From an uncultured Selenomonas sp. (GTDB lineage Bacteria; Bacillota; Negativicutes; Selenomonadales; Selenomonadaceae), in assembly GCA_900552565.1 (NCBI GenBank), contig USAK01000002.1, positions 1 through 64,000 on the forward strand: a stretch of 64,000 nt of DNA, given 5' to 3'. Both the position numbers and the translations under genes were made by a program. The notes below the pieces were generated by a model, which searched no databases, was not told where the DNA came from, and saw only the letters and a list, made by a program, of their open reading frames with translations. Below are positions 46,023 through 55,131 of the stretch, one piece after another (positions within the stretch are counted from its first letter, which is position 1; each line of letters starts with the position of its first letter).

Positions 46023-47075
46023 TTAATGCTGATTTGCAGAATCCTTCATATGGAAAATTCCCAATTTCTTTGCGCCGACCAGTACGACCACCACGACAAC
46101 ACAGACAATCGCAATGGCAATCTGGCTGCTGACTTCTGTCAGGGCCACAGCGCTCAGGCCAAGAAGTGCACTGATGACGTACATCAGGAGCACGGCCTGA
46201 CGCTGCGAGAAACCGAGATCCAGCAGACGATGATGAAGATGTCCCTTATCCGGCTTGAAAATCGGCACGCCGCCGCGGTAACGGCGCACGATGGCAAATG
46301 TCGTGTCAAGGATTGGCAGGCCAAGAGCCAGAATCGGCACGATGAGGGCAATCGTCGCAGCACTTTTGACCGCGCCGATGACCGAAATGCCCGCGAGCAT
46401 AAAGCCGAGGAACTGGCTGCCGGAATCGCCCATGAAAATCTTGGCCGGATTGAAATTATAGTAAAGGAAACCAAACGCCGCGCCGGCCAGGGCAGCCGTC
46501 AGCACAGCGACGACGAGATTGCCCTGCTGCAGGGCCACGAGAAATATCGTGATGGACGCAATCGTCGAAACGCCAGCGGCCAGTCCATCAAGGCCATCGA
46601 TAAGGTTGACCGTGTTGGTCAGGCCTACCAGCCAGAAAATCGTCGCAGGGATGGCGAGGAACTCCAGATAGAGATAGTCGCCAAACGGGTCCGTGATGAA
46701 GTCAATGCGGACATCAAAGGCAATGACGAGCACACAGGCCGCGATAATCTGAATCAACAGCTTGACTTTGGCGGGCAGATTGACATAATCATCGACCAGA
46801 CCGCCGAAGAAAATGATGGAACCGCTGACGAGCAGGCCGACGGTCTCATAGAATACATCGGGCGGAACATCCGTAAACGATATCACACTGAGAATCGCCA
46901 CCATGAACGCAAAATAAATGCCAATACCGCCAATACGCGGAATCGGCTTCTTGTGGACCTTTCTCGCATCCGGGGTATCCATGGCCCCCGTCTTTCCTGC
47001 AAGGCAGATGACACCTGGCGTCACCAAGAGTGCCACACCGGCAGCAATGACGAACGCCAACATATAGACTGGCAT
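46023..47075 (-). CDS. wecA: Undecaprenyl-phosphate GlcNAc-1-phosphate transferase (WecA/TagO type)
   Basis: The 350-residue polytopic membrane protein shows the family motifs HKKPIPRIGGIGIY, GLVDDYVNLPAK, NLIDGLDGLAAG, FNPAKIFMGDSGSQFLGF and DKGHLHHRLLDLG. It starts a surface glycan on the lipid carrier from UDP-GlcNAc. ATG at 47075 follows AAAGGAG; the longer ORF start lies inside the promoter leader. Likely operon with wecB. Confidence 0.95.
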   Translation of the reverse strand: MPVYMLAFVIAAGVALLVTPGVICLAGKTGAMDTPDARKVHKKPIPRIGGIGIYFAFMVAILSVISFTDVPPDVFYETVGLLVSGSIIFFGGLVDDYVNLPAKVKLLIQIIAACVLVIAFDVRIDFITDPFGDYLYLEFLAIPATIFWLVGLTNTVNLIDGLDGLAAGVSTIASITIFLVALQQGNLVVAVLTAALAGAAFGFLYYNFNPAKIFMGDSGSQFLGFMLAGISVIGAVKSAATIALIVPILALGLPILDTTFAIVRRYRGGVPIFKPDKGHLHHRLLDLGFSQRQAVLLMYVISALLGLSAVALTEVSSQIAIAIVCVVVVVVLVGAKKLGIFHMKDSANQH

Positions 47076-47169
47076 ACAAGCGCACTCCTTTTTCTCGAAT
47101 ACACAACTGCTTTCCTCATGACGCGCAAAAAAGCACACACACTTAGAAAACAACCATTATAACAAACCT

Positions 47170-47198
47170 ATTTTAACGCACGGGCCGTGCCGTGTCAA
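47170..47198 (-). promoter_or_regulatory. Promoter of wecA-wecB
   Basis: A perfect TTGACA (47193-47198) and TAAAAT (47170-47175) are 17 bases apart on the minus strand, about 95 bases before the wecA start. Confidence 0.75.
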
Positions 47199-47229
47199 TC
47201 AAAAGCCCTGTTCTCCGCCGCGCTGAAAA

Positions 47230-47691
47230 TCAATCATGGATTTCATCGGGACGGCAGCTCACGATGCTGCCGTCCGTCTCATAGTAGACGACTTTCGCGA
47301 GTTTTGCGTTCCGGAGCATGCGGCGGCAGAGCAGGCACGGCTTGCCGGAAGCCAGTGTCCCGTCGGCATTGATGCCGACGATGTAAATAGTCGCACCTTC
47401 CATGACAGCAGGGTCTGCGTTGATAATGGCGTTCTGCTCGGCATGAACGGCCACGCAGAGCTCGTAATTCTGTCCTTTCGGCACATGCAGGCGTTCGCGT
47501 TCGCAGATGCCCGTGTCGATGCAGTTGGCCTCGCCGCGCGGTGCGCCATTATAGCCGGTGCTGATGATAATTTTATCCTTGACGATGATGGCGCCATAGC
47601 GGCGGCGCAGGCAGGTCGCACGGCGCCCTACCGCTCTCGCGATATCCAGAAAATATTCCGTCCAGTCCGGACGCTGCTGTTTCTCATTCAT
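47230..47691 (-). CDS. dCMP deaminase family protein (ComEB-like)
   Basis: The 153-residue zinc deaminase has the catalytic HAEQNAI near residue 83 and PCLLCRRML near residue 117. An extra Cys/His set (NCIDTGICER) is seen in dCMP deaminases and ComEB proteins. It would produce dUMP for thymidylate synthesis. It overlaps the upstream gene stop by 8 bases, so it closes the long LPS operon. Confidence 0.92.
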   Translation of the reverse strand: MNEKQQRPDWTEYFLDIARAVGRRATCLRRRYGAIIVKDKIIISTGYNGAPRGEANCIDTGICERERLHVPKGQNYELCVAVHAEQNAIINADPAVMEGATIYIVGINADGTLASGKPCLLCRRMLRNAKLAKVVYYETDGSIVSCRPDEIHD

Positions 47692-48091
47692 GATAGTTCT
47701 CCTTTATATACCGCGTCGCTAAGATCACAGCGACGAAATCATCGACGGGTTCCGGCGGCACCTGCATGGTCACGGGAATGAGCCGGCGCCAGCCTCTTGG
47801 CGGCTTCGCCCGCCAGTATGCTTTTTTCGCCAGATCCGTCGTCCGGTACTCATCGACGACGTTGATGATGAGCTCCGGCAGAGCCCTCGTGAGGCGTGCA
47901 TGGGCCTCTTTGCTCGTCGTGCCGTTGCCTTCGATAAGTCTGGTAAAGCCGTACTTTTCCTGCGCGGCCCTCACTTCTCTTTCGAGTGCTTTTGTCTCGA
48001 TGACTTTTTGCCACAGCACTTTGCCATCACGCTGAAGGACGGCAAAACCGCATTTATCGCGGCCGGGGTCAAGCCCTGCAATGCATTCCAT
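47684..48091 (-). CDS. RNase H-fold (YqgF/RuvC-like) nuclease-type protein
   Basis: The 135-residue protein opens IAGLDPGRDKCGFAVL, the first strand with its metal Asp, and continues with LIEGNGTTSKEAHARL and a late PVDDFVAVILATRYI. These positions match YqgF-like Holliday-resolvase/pre-16S-processing proteins, but the protein is not canonical RuvX. Function is uncertain. It sits 67 bases downstream of the DUF3084 gene. Confidence 0.72.
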   Translation of the reverse strand: MECIAGLDPGRDKCGFAVLQRDGKVLWQKVIETKALEREVRAAQEKYGFTRLIEGNGTTSKEAHARLTRALPELIINVVDEYRTTDLAKKAYWRAKPPRGWRRLIPVTMQVPPEPVDDFVAVILATRYIKENYHE

Positions 48092-48158
48092 ACAAACACC
48101 TTCTTACAAAAACAGGACCCTGCATCAGGCGCTAGGCCTGCAGAGCCCTGAAACTTTC

Positions 48159-49442
48159 TTACTGCTGCGAGTCAGGCAGCTGCTCTTCCTTGATGATGAG
48201 GCGCAGCGGTCCGAGTGCATCTGTATTGCCCCGCGCATAAGCGGAAAGCACGACCGTGCCGTGCATGCCGTTGATGGCATTGACGACTTCATAGAACTGT
48301 GCGCCATCCATAACACCGATGGAACCGCGGATTGGGTCAGGCAGAATGCCCTTAGCCGATGCCGCCGCGTTAACTTCCTTGAGGAAACTCATGACGGCCT
48401 GCTCGGCCTCGCCGCTGCCCGTGCCCTTGAGCTGGATAGGGCGGGCGAGGATGAATTCGCGGTCCTTGTAGATGATGCTGTTCTTGTAGAGTTCCAGCGA
48501 AGCGCGGACCTCTTCGCCGCGCACGAGGTTGCCGGCCGCGACAATGCGCACGACCATATCCTGCGGGCTCTTGGCAATCGTCTGTACGGCAGATTCATAT
48601 TCCGGCTTATAAATCCAGACATCCTTGTCCGAGACATTCTGTCCGAGACGCGTGGAGACATTGCGGCTGGCGAGCTGTGCCAAAGCCTGCAGGTCGGTGT
48701 TGACCTCAGATTCCGGACGATTGCCGCGGATGACGCCGCTGGCGATGACTTCGCCGGCACGGAATACGATATCACCTTCGCGAATCGTGATGAGACCGTC
48801 ACGCAAATCTTTATTGCGCTTCTCAAGGTCCTGATTGTCAGCCGTCAGGCTCGCATTCTTACCCGTGAGCTCCTGATTTTTGCCCGTCAGCGCGGAATTC
48901 AGGCCCTGCAGCGAGGAATTGGCCGAAGCGAGCTGGCTGTTCTGCTGGCCCAGCTGACTGTTCTGTGCCGAGAGTGCATCATTGCGCTGCATGAGTTCGG
49001 CCTTGGCGAGTTCGAGCAGGCGGTTGCCCTCTTGCAGCCGCTGAGACTCGGCCTCGAGTTCCTGCTGCTGCTGTTTCAGCGTCTCGACGTCCTTGCGCGA
49101 CTGGTCGAGTGCGTCATTGGCCTCTTCCTGCTGCTGCTGCGCCGTCTGCAGGTCGGCATTGGCCTGGTCGAGATTAGCCTGTGTCGTCTTCATCTTCTGG
49201 TTGAGTTTTTCCATGCCGAAAAGTGCCGTACGCACATTCTGCGACGCCGCAGCCATGACGCCGAACGTCAGGGTTGTAATGCATACGCCCGTGAAAATCG
49301 TGACGATGATGGATGTATGACGCGGACGCAGGCCGAAAATCGAAAGCTTTTTCTTACCTACTTTCGAGCCGAGGCGGTCACCGATAAACGCAATGGCTCC
49401 ACCCGTGATGATGAGTACGACGATGAGAAGGACACCATACAT
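48159..49442 (-). CDS. DUF3084 membrane-anchored coiled-coil protein
   Basis: The 427-residue protein has two N-terminal membrane segments (YGVLLIVVLIITGGAIAFIGDRLG and TSIIVTIFTGVCITTLTFGVMAAA), a long coiled coil at about residues 85-210 rich in Gln, Asn and Leu (NDALSAQNSQLGQQNSQLASAN), and a C-terminal globular region with REGDIVFRAGEVIASGVI. DUF3084 is known but uncharacterised. Position between lptF and YqgF in the LPS operon suggests an envelope role. ATG at 49442 follows AAAGGTGG. Confidence 0.85.
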   Translation of the reverse strand: MYGVLLIVVLIITGGAIAFIGDRLGSKVGKKKLSIFGLRPRHTSIIVTIFTGVCITTLTFGVMAAASQNVRTALFGMEKLNQKMKTTQANLDQANADLQTAQQQQEEANDALDQSRKDVETLKQQQQELEAESQRLQEGNRLLELAKAELMQRNDALSAQNSQLGQQNSQLASANSSLQGLNSALTGKNQELTGKNASLTADNQDLEKRNKDLRDGLITIREGDIVFRAGEVIASGVIRGNRPESEVNTDLQALAQLASRNVSTRLGQNVSDKDVWIYKPEYESAVQTIAKSPQDMVVRIVAAGNLVRGEEVRASLELYKNSIIYKDREFILARPIQLKGTGSGEAEQAVMSFLKEVNAAASAKGILPDPIRGSIGVMDGAQFYEVVNAINGMHGTVVLSAYARGNTDALGPLRLIIKEEQLPDSQQ

Positions 49443-49507
49443 CCTGTATTTACCACCTTTCCTGAAAAAATCCAACGATAAAAATACTGATACAGCCTGC
49501 CTATGGG

Positions 49508-50602
49508 TCAGCGCGAAGCCCTGCGTATGAGGATAAAGCCCGCGATAAGGCCAACGATGTTCGGAATCCAGACCGCGAGAAGCGGCGCAACAGCACCGCT
49601 GCGCGCAAGGGCATTGCCCATCGTCATCAGTGCATAATAGAAGAAGATGATGATGACACTCATGGCAAAGCCAGCCGAAGAGCTGTTGCGCGTCGGCTGC
49701 AGGCCCAAAGGCACGCCGATGAGCGCGAAAATCAGGCTGGCCATCGGCACAGTAATGCGCTGATAGAGTTCTGCCTCCAGCTTGTTCGTATCAACATACT
49801 GCGACTTCATGATGTTAATCTGTGCGCGCAGTTCCTTCATCGTGAGTTCTTCCGGGTCTTTCTGCTCGCGCACAATCTGTTTCGGGTTTGCGGCAATCGG
49901 CAGCACCTGCGTATCAAAACGCATGCTGTGCTCACTCTGCCCCTCCGAGATATCGTAAAGCATGCCGTTGTGCATGATCCATTTATTCATGCTGTACTCG
50001 GCGTATTCCGCATTCTCGACGTGGCTGACTTTGCCGTCGCTGTTGAAATCCTGCATGGTCACGCCCTGCAGGGTCTGCGTATCGCCATCGTAGCGCCGCG
50101 CGTAGACGAGGCGCTGAATCTGGCCATCCTTGATATCCTTGAGGATGATGTGCTCCTGCGACTTCATGCCGTTATTGCCCTGAATCTCATAATAGAGGAC
50201 ATTGCGGTAAGCCGTATTGGCCCACGGCACGACGTATTCGTTGAACGCGATGGCGCCGATGCTGACGAGCAGGCCCATGATGACGGCCGGTGCAGCGATG
50301 CGGTAAAAACCGATGCCGCACGATTTCATGGCCGTGATCTCACTTGAGCTCGACAGGCGGCCGAACGTCAGAAGCGTTGCGAGCAGCATGGACATCGGGA
50401 ACGTCCACATAATGACCGACGGCAGACCAAAAATAAAGATTTTGACTACGGCCGAAAGCGACGCGCCGTAATCCGTAATGTACTTGGCAATCTTGAAGAG
50501 CGTACCGGAACCGATGAATACAGCAGAGAATGCGCAGATGCCAAAGATGAAGGCTTTGAAGACCTCCCGAAATATGTACTTGTCCAAGATTCTGATATGC
50601 AT
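49508..50602 (-). CDS. lptF: LptF/LptG-family LPS export permease
   Basis: The 364-residue protein has the LptF/G layout: N-terminal ILDKYIFREVFKAFIFG, three membrane segments, a periplasmic beta-jellyroll (about residues 120-245), then three more membrane segments with AGFAMSVIIIFFYYALMTMGNAL. It would pull LPS out of the inner membrane with LptB. Only one permease gene is present where E. coli has LptF and LptG. ATG at 50602 with GGAG eight bases upstream, 13 bases after lptB. Confidence 0.92.
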   Translation of the reverse strand: MHIRILDKYIFREVFKAFIFGICAFSAVFIGSGTLFKIAKYITDYGASLSAVVKIFIFGLPSVIMWTFPMSMLLATLLTFGRLSSSSEITAMKSCGIGFYRIAAPAVIMGLLVSIGAIAFNEYVVPWANTAYRNVLYYEIQGNNGMKSQEHIILKDIKDGQIQRLVYARRYDGDTQTLQGVTMQDFNSDGKVSHVENAEYAEYSMNKWIMHNGMLYDISEGQSEHSMRFDTQVLPIAANPKQIVREQKDPEELTMKELRAQINIMKSQYVDTNKLEAELYQRITVPMASLIFALIGVPLGLQPTRNSSSAGFAMSVIIIFFYYALMTMGNALARSGAVAPLLAVWIPNIVGLIAGFILIRRASR

Positions 50603-50615
50603 TGCTGATTCTCCG

Positions 50616-51335
50616 TTACAGTGTGAAATTATCGCCAAGATAGAACTTCTTGGCCACTGGGCTGTTCGCGATGGTCTGGCTGTCCCCCTCCAGGAGGATT
50701 TTGCCGCTGTTCAGGATGTAAGCACGGTCGACAATCTGCAGCGTCTCGCGGACGTTGTGGTCCGTGATGAGGATGCCCATGCCCCTCTCCTTGAGGTACT
50801 GGACGATTTCCTGGATATCGGCCACGGCCAGCGGGTCGACGCCGGCAAACGGCTCATCGAGCAGGATGAACTGCGGCTCAAGTGCCAGGCAGCGGGCAAT
50901 CTCGACGCGGCGGCGCTCGCCGCCCGAGAGCTCTGTGCCCTTGCGCTCACGCACATGGCCGATATGGAATTCTTCGAGCAGTTCCTCGAATTTATCCTTC
51001 TGCTCGGCTTTCGAGAGCTTCGTCGTCTCGAGGATAGCCATGATGTTCTCCTCGACCGTAAGCTTGCGGAAAATCGAAGGCTCCTGCGTGAGGTAGCTGA
51101 TGCCGAGCGCCGCCCGGTGATACATCGGCTCATCCGTGATGTTGATGTCCGAAAGGAACACCTCGCCAGATGTCGGACGCTCCAGCCCCACAATCATATA
51201 GAATGTCGTGGTCTTGCCCGCACCATTCGGTCCGAGCAGGCCGACAATCTCTCCTTTATTCACACGCAGAGAAACGCGGTCTACGACCGTGCGCTTCTTG
51301 AATGTCTTTACCAGATTCCTTGCCTCGATATGCAA
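50616..51335 (-). CDS. lptB: LPS export ABC transporter ATP-binding protein
   Basis: The 239-residue ATPase has Walker [11 protein letters not shown]-loop YLTQEPSIF, signature [16 protein letters not shown], Walker [14 protein letters not shown] and switch histidine [10 protein letters not shown]. The best start is TTG at 51335, seven bases after GGAGGG; the longer reading begins with another TTG lying inside that ribosome binding site. It powers LPS extraction. Between lptA and lptF. Confidence 0.96.
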   Translation of the reverse strand: MHIEARNLVKTFKKRTVVDRVSLRVNKGEIVGLLGPNGAGKTTTFYMIVGLERPTSGEVFLSDINITDEPMYHRAALGISYLTQEPSIFRKLTVEENIMAILETTKLSKAEQKDKFEELLEEFHIGHVRERKGTELSGGERRRVEIARCLALEPQFILLDEPFAGVDPLAVADIQEIVQYLKERGMGILITDHNVRETLQIVDRAYILNSGKILLEGDSQTIANSPVAKKFYLGDNFTL

Positions 51336-51380
51336 AATCGTGCCCTCCAAAATACGCAGATTCCCGTTTAATCTATCTCT

Positions 51381-52073
51381 TTATTGTACCTTAGCTGACC
51401 CATCATCGGCAAGATAAATCGTCATGCGGTTGCTGCGCATCGTGTTATTTTCCTGTACAGCCCAGGCATTCCCCGTAATGACGGCCTTGCCCTGTTCCTT
51501 GCCGTAGTAATCCATCTGGTCGCCGCCGGCTTCCATGGCCCGCGACGGGCTGACGACATGGGCATTGCCCTCGCCGATGTAATGCTCATCCTTGAGCCAG
51601 CCGTAAATGCGGTCGGCCGTGAATGTATCATCGCCGCTCGTCAGCTGGCCGCCGCGGTCGATGACGATGTAGTCATTCTGCTGCGGGAAATAGTCAATCT
51701 GCTCGCCCGAGAATGTCTTGTCATCGCGCGACCCGTGGACATTGCCCGTGGCCATCATGTGTTCCTGGCCGTCGGACATCAGATGGTCGCACGTCAGGCG
51801 CGTTCCCTGATAAACGGCAATGACATTGCCATCGACCGTGGCCGCCTGCGTCTTGGAATTGTACGTCGCGCGGGCACCCGTAACCTTGGAATCACCGCGT
51901 GTCAAAAGTACATAGCCCGTGGCCGTAGCCTCGCCCGTGTTCATATCGTATTCCAACGTATCGGCATCAAGCGATGCCGGCACGCTGTCCGCCGCCGCAT
52001 AAATAGTCCCCATCTGCAGGGACAGAGCGGCTGCAACGGCTGCGAGCACGCCTCTCATCTTTTTGTTCTTCAT
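51381..52073 (-). CDS. lptA: LptA/OstA-type periplasmic LPS bridge protein
   Basis: The 230-residue protein has a signal peptide (MRGVLAAVAAALSLQMGTIYAAA) and repeated beta strands of the OstA fold (ADTLEYDMNTGEATATGYVLL, NSKTQAATVDGNVIA, GQEHMMATGNVHG). It would form the periplasmic bridge carrying LPS to LptD. ATG overlaps the lptC stop in an ATGA. Longer than E. coli LptA (about 185), perhaps because of an extra OstA turn. Confidence 0.9.
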   Translation of the reverse strand: MKNKKMRGVLAAVAAALSLQMGTIYAAADSVPASLDADTLEYDMNTGEATATGYVLLTRGDSKVTGARATYNSKTQAATVDGNVIAVYQGTRLTCDHLMSDGQEHMMATGNVHGSRDDKTFSGEQIDYFPQQNDYIVIDRGGQLTSGDDTFTADRIYGWLKDEHYIGEGNAHVVSPSRAMEAGGDQMDYYGKEQGKAVITGNAWAVQENNTMRSNRMTIYLADDGSAKVQ

Positions 52074-52633
52074 TGTTGTTCTGCCCCCTCCGCGAGTTTT
52101 TCAATATGCGCTTTGCCGGAAATCTTGATTTTCTTGAAGCCATCCGTACTGTCGATGCGGTCGCCCCAGGCCTTGATGGTATCATTTGAGACATTGGCCT
52201 GGCCGATGGCCGAGAGCATGCCTTCCTTCGCTGTCCATAAGAGCTGGTCGCTCGTGAGTTTTGCCCCGTCACTCGTCGTGATCGTGACATCTCCATCAAT
52301 CTGGATGTCCTTCGTTTCATTATTATAAGAGCCATGCTCTGCCGTGACTTCGGCAGAACGGCCATCCTGCTGATAGAAATGGCCGGTGAGCCCTGTCAGT
52401 TCTGCATTGCGTGAATCAATATCGACTTCAATATGGTCAGCCGTGAGGTCCCAGATTTTGACGCCGTCTTTTTCCTCACTGATCGTGTTGTTGTCGTACG
52501 TCATGACACGCGGCTGGTCATCCTGCGAATTGTCGACTTTCGGTGTCTCAGGCACCGTGCGCACCGCCCAGATGACAACGCAGGCAAAGAAAATAAGGCC
52601 GAGTGCCACGAGGGTTTTCTGCTTGCCATTCAT
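52070..52633 (-). CDS. lptC: LptC family LPS export protein
   Basis: The 187-residue protein has one N-terminal membrane anchor (TLVALGLIFFACVVIWAV) and a periplasmic OstA-like fold (HIEVDIDSRNAELTGLTGHFY, DIQIDGDVTITTSDGAKLTSDQLLW). It links LptB-permease to LptA. ATG at 52633 overlaps the lpxL stop; the 30-codon upstream extension is inside lpxL. Part of the coupled run lpxL-lptC-lptA. Confidence 0.9.
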   Translation of the reverse strand: MNGKQKTLVALGLIFFACVVIWAVRTVPETPKVDNSQDDQPRVMTYDNNTISEEKDGVKIWDLTADHIEVDIDSRNAELTGLTGHFYQQDGRSAEVTAEHGSYNNETKDIQIDGDVTITTSDGAKLTSDQLLWTAKEGMLSAIGQANVSNDTIKAWGDRIDSTDGFKKIKISGKAHIEKLAEGAEQQ

Positions 52634-53544
52634 TTTTTCTCTTCCTGCCCCCTTACGGTATGATGCTTGCCGAGTTTCTGCTGTTCCGGCTTCGTGTTCC
52701 AGCGTTTCTGGAACCAGAGCCACTGCGTCGGGTTGTCGCGGATGATCTGCTCGACGACTTTGGTCATGCGGGCCGTAAAGTCGAGTAGGTCCTTATCCGT
52801 GTCCCCTGTATCATGATATCGCATGACCTCGCCGACGACAACCTTATGTTTGCCATTGGGCTGACGCAGGATGAAGGCGGGGATGACCGGCGAATTGAAT
52901 TTGCGCGCGAAAACGGCAGGTCCCATCGGCGTCGCGGCAATCTTGCCAAGGAACGGCAGGAACGCACCGCCCGGGCCGGCATCCTGGTCGACGAGGAAGC
53001 CTAAAATCTTGCCGCTCTTCAGGGCGCGGGCCGCAGCGATGAGCTCGCTCGTGCCGCGCGAGAAAATCTCGACATGAATCGTCTTGCGCAAATCGTTGAG
53101 TGCATATGTGTACTGCATGTTCGGCTGCGGCTTGGCGATGGCCGTAACGGGCAGGCCGTTGAGCGTAAAGGCCGCTGACAGCCACTCCCACGTGCCGATA
53201 TGTCCTGTGATGATGGCCACGCCATGACCTTCAGCAAGAGCCGCTTTCAGGCGTTCCAGATGGTCAATCTCGATATACTGGCCAAAATTCTTCTCATTGA
53301 GATGCGGCATATAGAGGATTTCCAGGACATTGCGGGCAAGGTTGATGAAGGACTCCCGCACGAGATGGCGGGCCTTGGCCTCATCGATACCGAGTGCCGG
53401 CATCATCTGGGAAACAGCGCGCTCCCTTTCCTTCTTGATGAGGAGATAATAGAGATTGCCGAGCACCCAGCCAATGGCCATCAGCAGCCGGTACGGCGTG
53501 TGGCAGGCCACCTTGCTCAAGAACATCACGAGTTTATACTGCAT
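52630..53544 (-). CDS. lpxL: Lipid A biosynthesis (lysophospholipid-type) acyltransferase
   Basis: The 304-residue protein has a hydrophobic N-terminus and the acyltransferase motif HIGTWEWL (HxxxxE) near residue 114, with VDQDAGPGGAFLPFLGK near residue 190. It matches LpxL/HtrB enzymes that add secondary acyl chains to Kdo2-lipid A. Followed directly by lptC with a 4-base overlap. Which acyl donor and position are used cannot be told. Confidence 0.92.
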   Translation of the reverse strand: MQYKLVMFLSKVACHTPYRLLMAIGWVLGNLYYLLIKKERERAVSQMMPALGIDEAKARHLVRESFINLARNVLEILYMPHLNEKNFGQYIEIDHLERLKAALAEGHGVAIITGHIGTWEWLSAAFTLNGLPVTAIAKPQPNMQYTYALNDLRKTIHVEIFSRGTSELIAAARALKSGKILGFLVDQDAGPGGAFLPFLGKIAATPMGPAVFARKFNSPVIPAFILRQPNGKHKVVVGEVMRYHDTGDTDKDLLDFTARMTKVVEQIIRDNPTQWLWFQKRWNTKPEQQKLGKHHTVRGQEEKK

Positions 53545-53574
53545 GGAAAAATGCCTCCAATGTCTTTCAAAAAA

Positions 53575-54135
53575 TTACTGGGCGAGACCATCCATACGCT
53601 CAGGCGCTTTGAAGCCTTCCAAAAGCTTCTGCCATTTGCCTTGGGCCTTGAGGATGAATTCGATGATTTCCCTCACGGCGCCGCGGCCGCCTGGATAGGC
53701 AGAAACGACCGCAGAAGCCTCGCGCACTTCCTGCACGCCGTCGCCCACAGCGGCAGGAAAGCCGACCTGCCCCATGATGGGCAGGTCGACGAGGTCATCA
53801 CCGATGTAAGCGATTTCCTCATCAGCGAGACCGGTACGTGCCTTGAGCTCCCGATAGGCCTCTCTCTTATCGAGATTGCCCTGGAATACTTCCGTGATAT
53901 GAAGCTCTTTGGCACGATACAAGAGCTGCTTCGACTCACGGCCGGTAATGATGGCCGTCTTGAGGCCCGCGCGGTGAGACAGTGTAATGCCCAGACCATC
54001 GCGGCAGAAAAACGGCTTAAATAGCTCGCCTTCCGGTCCGATATAAATGCCGCCGTCGGTCAGCACACCATCGACATCAAAGATGATGAGCCTGACTTTC
54101 TTGGCGCGTTCGACTGCATCCGCTCGAAATTCCAT
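53575..54135 (-). CDS. kdsC: 3-deoxy-D-manno-octulosonate-8-phosphate phosphatase
   Basis: The 186-residue HAD phosphatase has LIIFDVDGVLTDGGIY with both nucleophile aspartates, IITGRESK, and IGDDLVDLPIMGQVG. It removes phosphate from Kdo-8-phosphate. ATG at 54135 lies one base after the kdsD stop with AGGGGG upstream. Small C0-type HAD without a cap, as usual for KdsC. Confidence 0.95.
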   Translation of the reverse strand: MEFRADAVERAKKVRLIIFDVDGVLTDGGIYIGPEGELFKPFFCRDGLGITLSHRAGLKTAIITGRESKQLLYRAKELHITEVFQGNLDKREAYRELKARTGLADEEIAYIGDDLVDLPIMGQVGFPAAVGDGVQEVREASAVVSAYPGGRGAVREIIEFILKAQGKWQKLLEGFKAPERMDGLAQ

Positions 54136-54136
54136 A

Positions 54137-55120
54137 TCAGACAACCCCCTGACGCAAAAGGTCGGTCAGATGAACGATGCCGACAGGAATGCCCTTGTCG
54201 TCGATGACCGGCAGGACCGTGACCGGACGCGGCTTGTGCTTTTCCATAACGGAAAGAGCGGCCGCAGCCATCTGCTGCGGTGCAATCGTCAGCGGCTCCG
54301 TGAACATGATTTTTTCCACGGCCTCGTCAAGGAATTTATAATCCTTGGCAAGGGCGCGGCGGATGATGCCATCGGTGATGAGGCCGACGAATTTGCCGTC
54401 GTCATCGATGACCGAAACAGCGCCGAGGCCTTTATCCGTCATAACAAACAGGGCATCTTTGACCGTCTTGCCGCAGTGAATCAGCGGGTTGTCCTTGCCC
54501 GTATGCATGACGTTTTCGACTTTGAGCAGCAGACGGCGGCCCAGCGCGCCGCCCGGATGGAACATCGCAAAGTCCTGACTCGTGAAGTTGCGCTCCGACA
54601 TCAGCGCCATGGCAATGGCATCGCCCATGGCGAGCGTTGCCGTCGTGCTGGCCGTCGGTGCAAGGCCAAGCGGACAGGCCTCACGCTCCACGCTGATATC
54701 GATGAAGTAATCGCAGAATTTGCCGAGCTGCGACTCACGGCGTCCGCACATGGCGACAATCGTCGCGCCAATGCGGCGGATAATCGGCAGGATATTGACG
54801 ATTTCCGTCGACTCGCCGCTGTTCGAGATAGCGATAACCACATCATTTTCCGTGACCATGCCGAGGTCTCCGTGGAAAGCTTCGGCCGGATGCAGGAAAA
54901 AGGCCGGCGTGCCCGTGCTGGCGAGCGTCGCTGCAATCTTGCGGCCGACATGGCCGGATTTGCCCATCCCCGTGACGACGACGCGTGCGGGGCAGGCCAG
55001 AATACAATTGACAACTTTAACGAATTCATCGCCAATGCGGTCCTTGAGAGCAAGAACTGCCTTGCCTTCAATATCCAGAGTCTCAACGGCTCTTGCCTTG
55101 ATATTCTTCTCGTTGCTCAC
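54137..55120 (-). CDS. kdsD: D-arabinose-5-phosphate isomerase (KpsF/GutQ family)
   Basis: The enzyme makes arabinose-5-phosphate, the Kdo precursor. It has an N-terminal SIS domain (VVVTGMGKSGHVGRKIAATLASTGTPAFF, ISNSGESTEIV) and two C-terminal CBS domains (about residues 205-327). I place the start at GTG 55120, six bases after AGGAGG. The ATG at 55135 overlaps the kdsA stop but has no upstream site; the AGGAGG lies inside its first codons. This gives 327 residues. Confidence 0.93.
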   Translation of the reverse strand: MSNEKNIKARAVETLDIEGKAVLALKDRIGDEFVKVVNCILACPARVVVTGMGKSGHVGRKIAATLASTGTPAFFLHPAEAFHGDLGMVTENDVVIAISNSGESTEIVNILPIIRRIGATIVAMCGRRESQLGKFCDYFIDISVEREACPLGLAPTASTTATLAMGDAIAMALMSERNFTSQDFAMFHPGGALGRRLLLKVENVMHTGKDNPLIHCGKTVKDALFVMTDKGLGAVSVIDDDGKFVGLITDGIIRRALAKDYKFLDEAVEKIMFTEPLTIAPQQMAAAALSVMEKHKPRPVTVLPVIDDKGIPVGIVHLTDLLRQGVV

Positions 55121-55131
55121 GCTGCTCCTCC

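Noticed and set aside
47099-47153. N-terminal extension of WecA from the longer ORF
   Set aside because: The extra residues are Cys/Phe-rich, lie between promoter and ribosome binding site, and are absent from the family's usual start.
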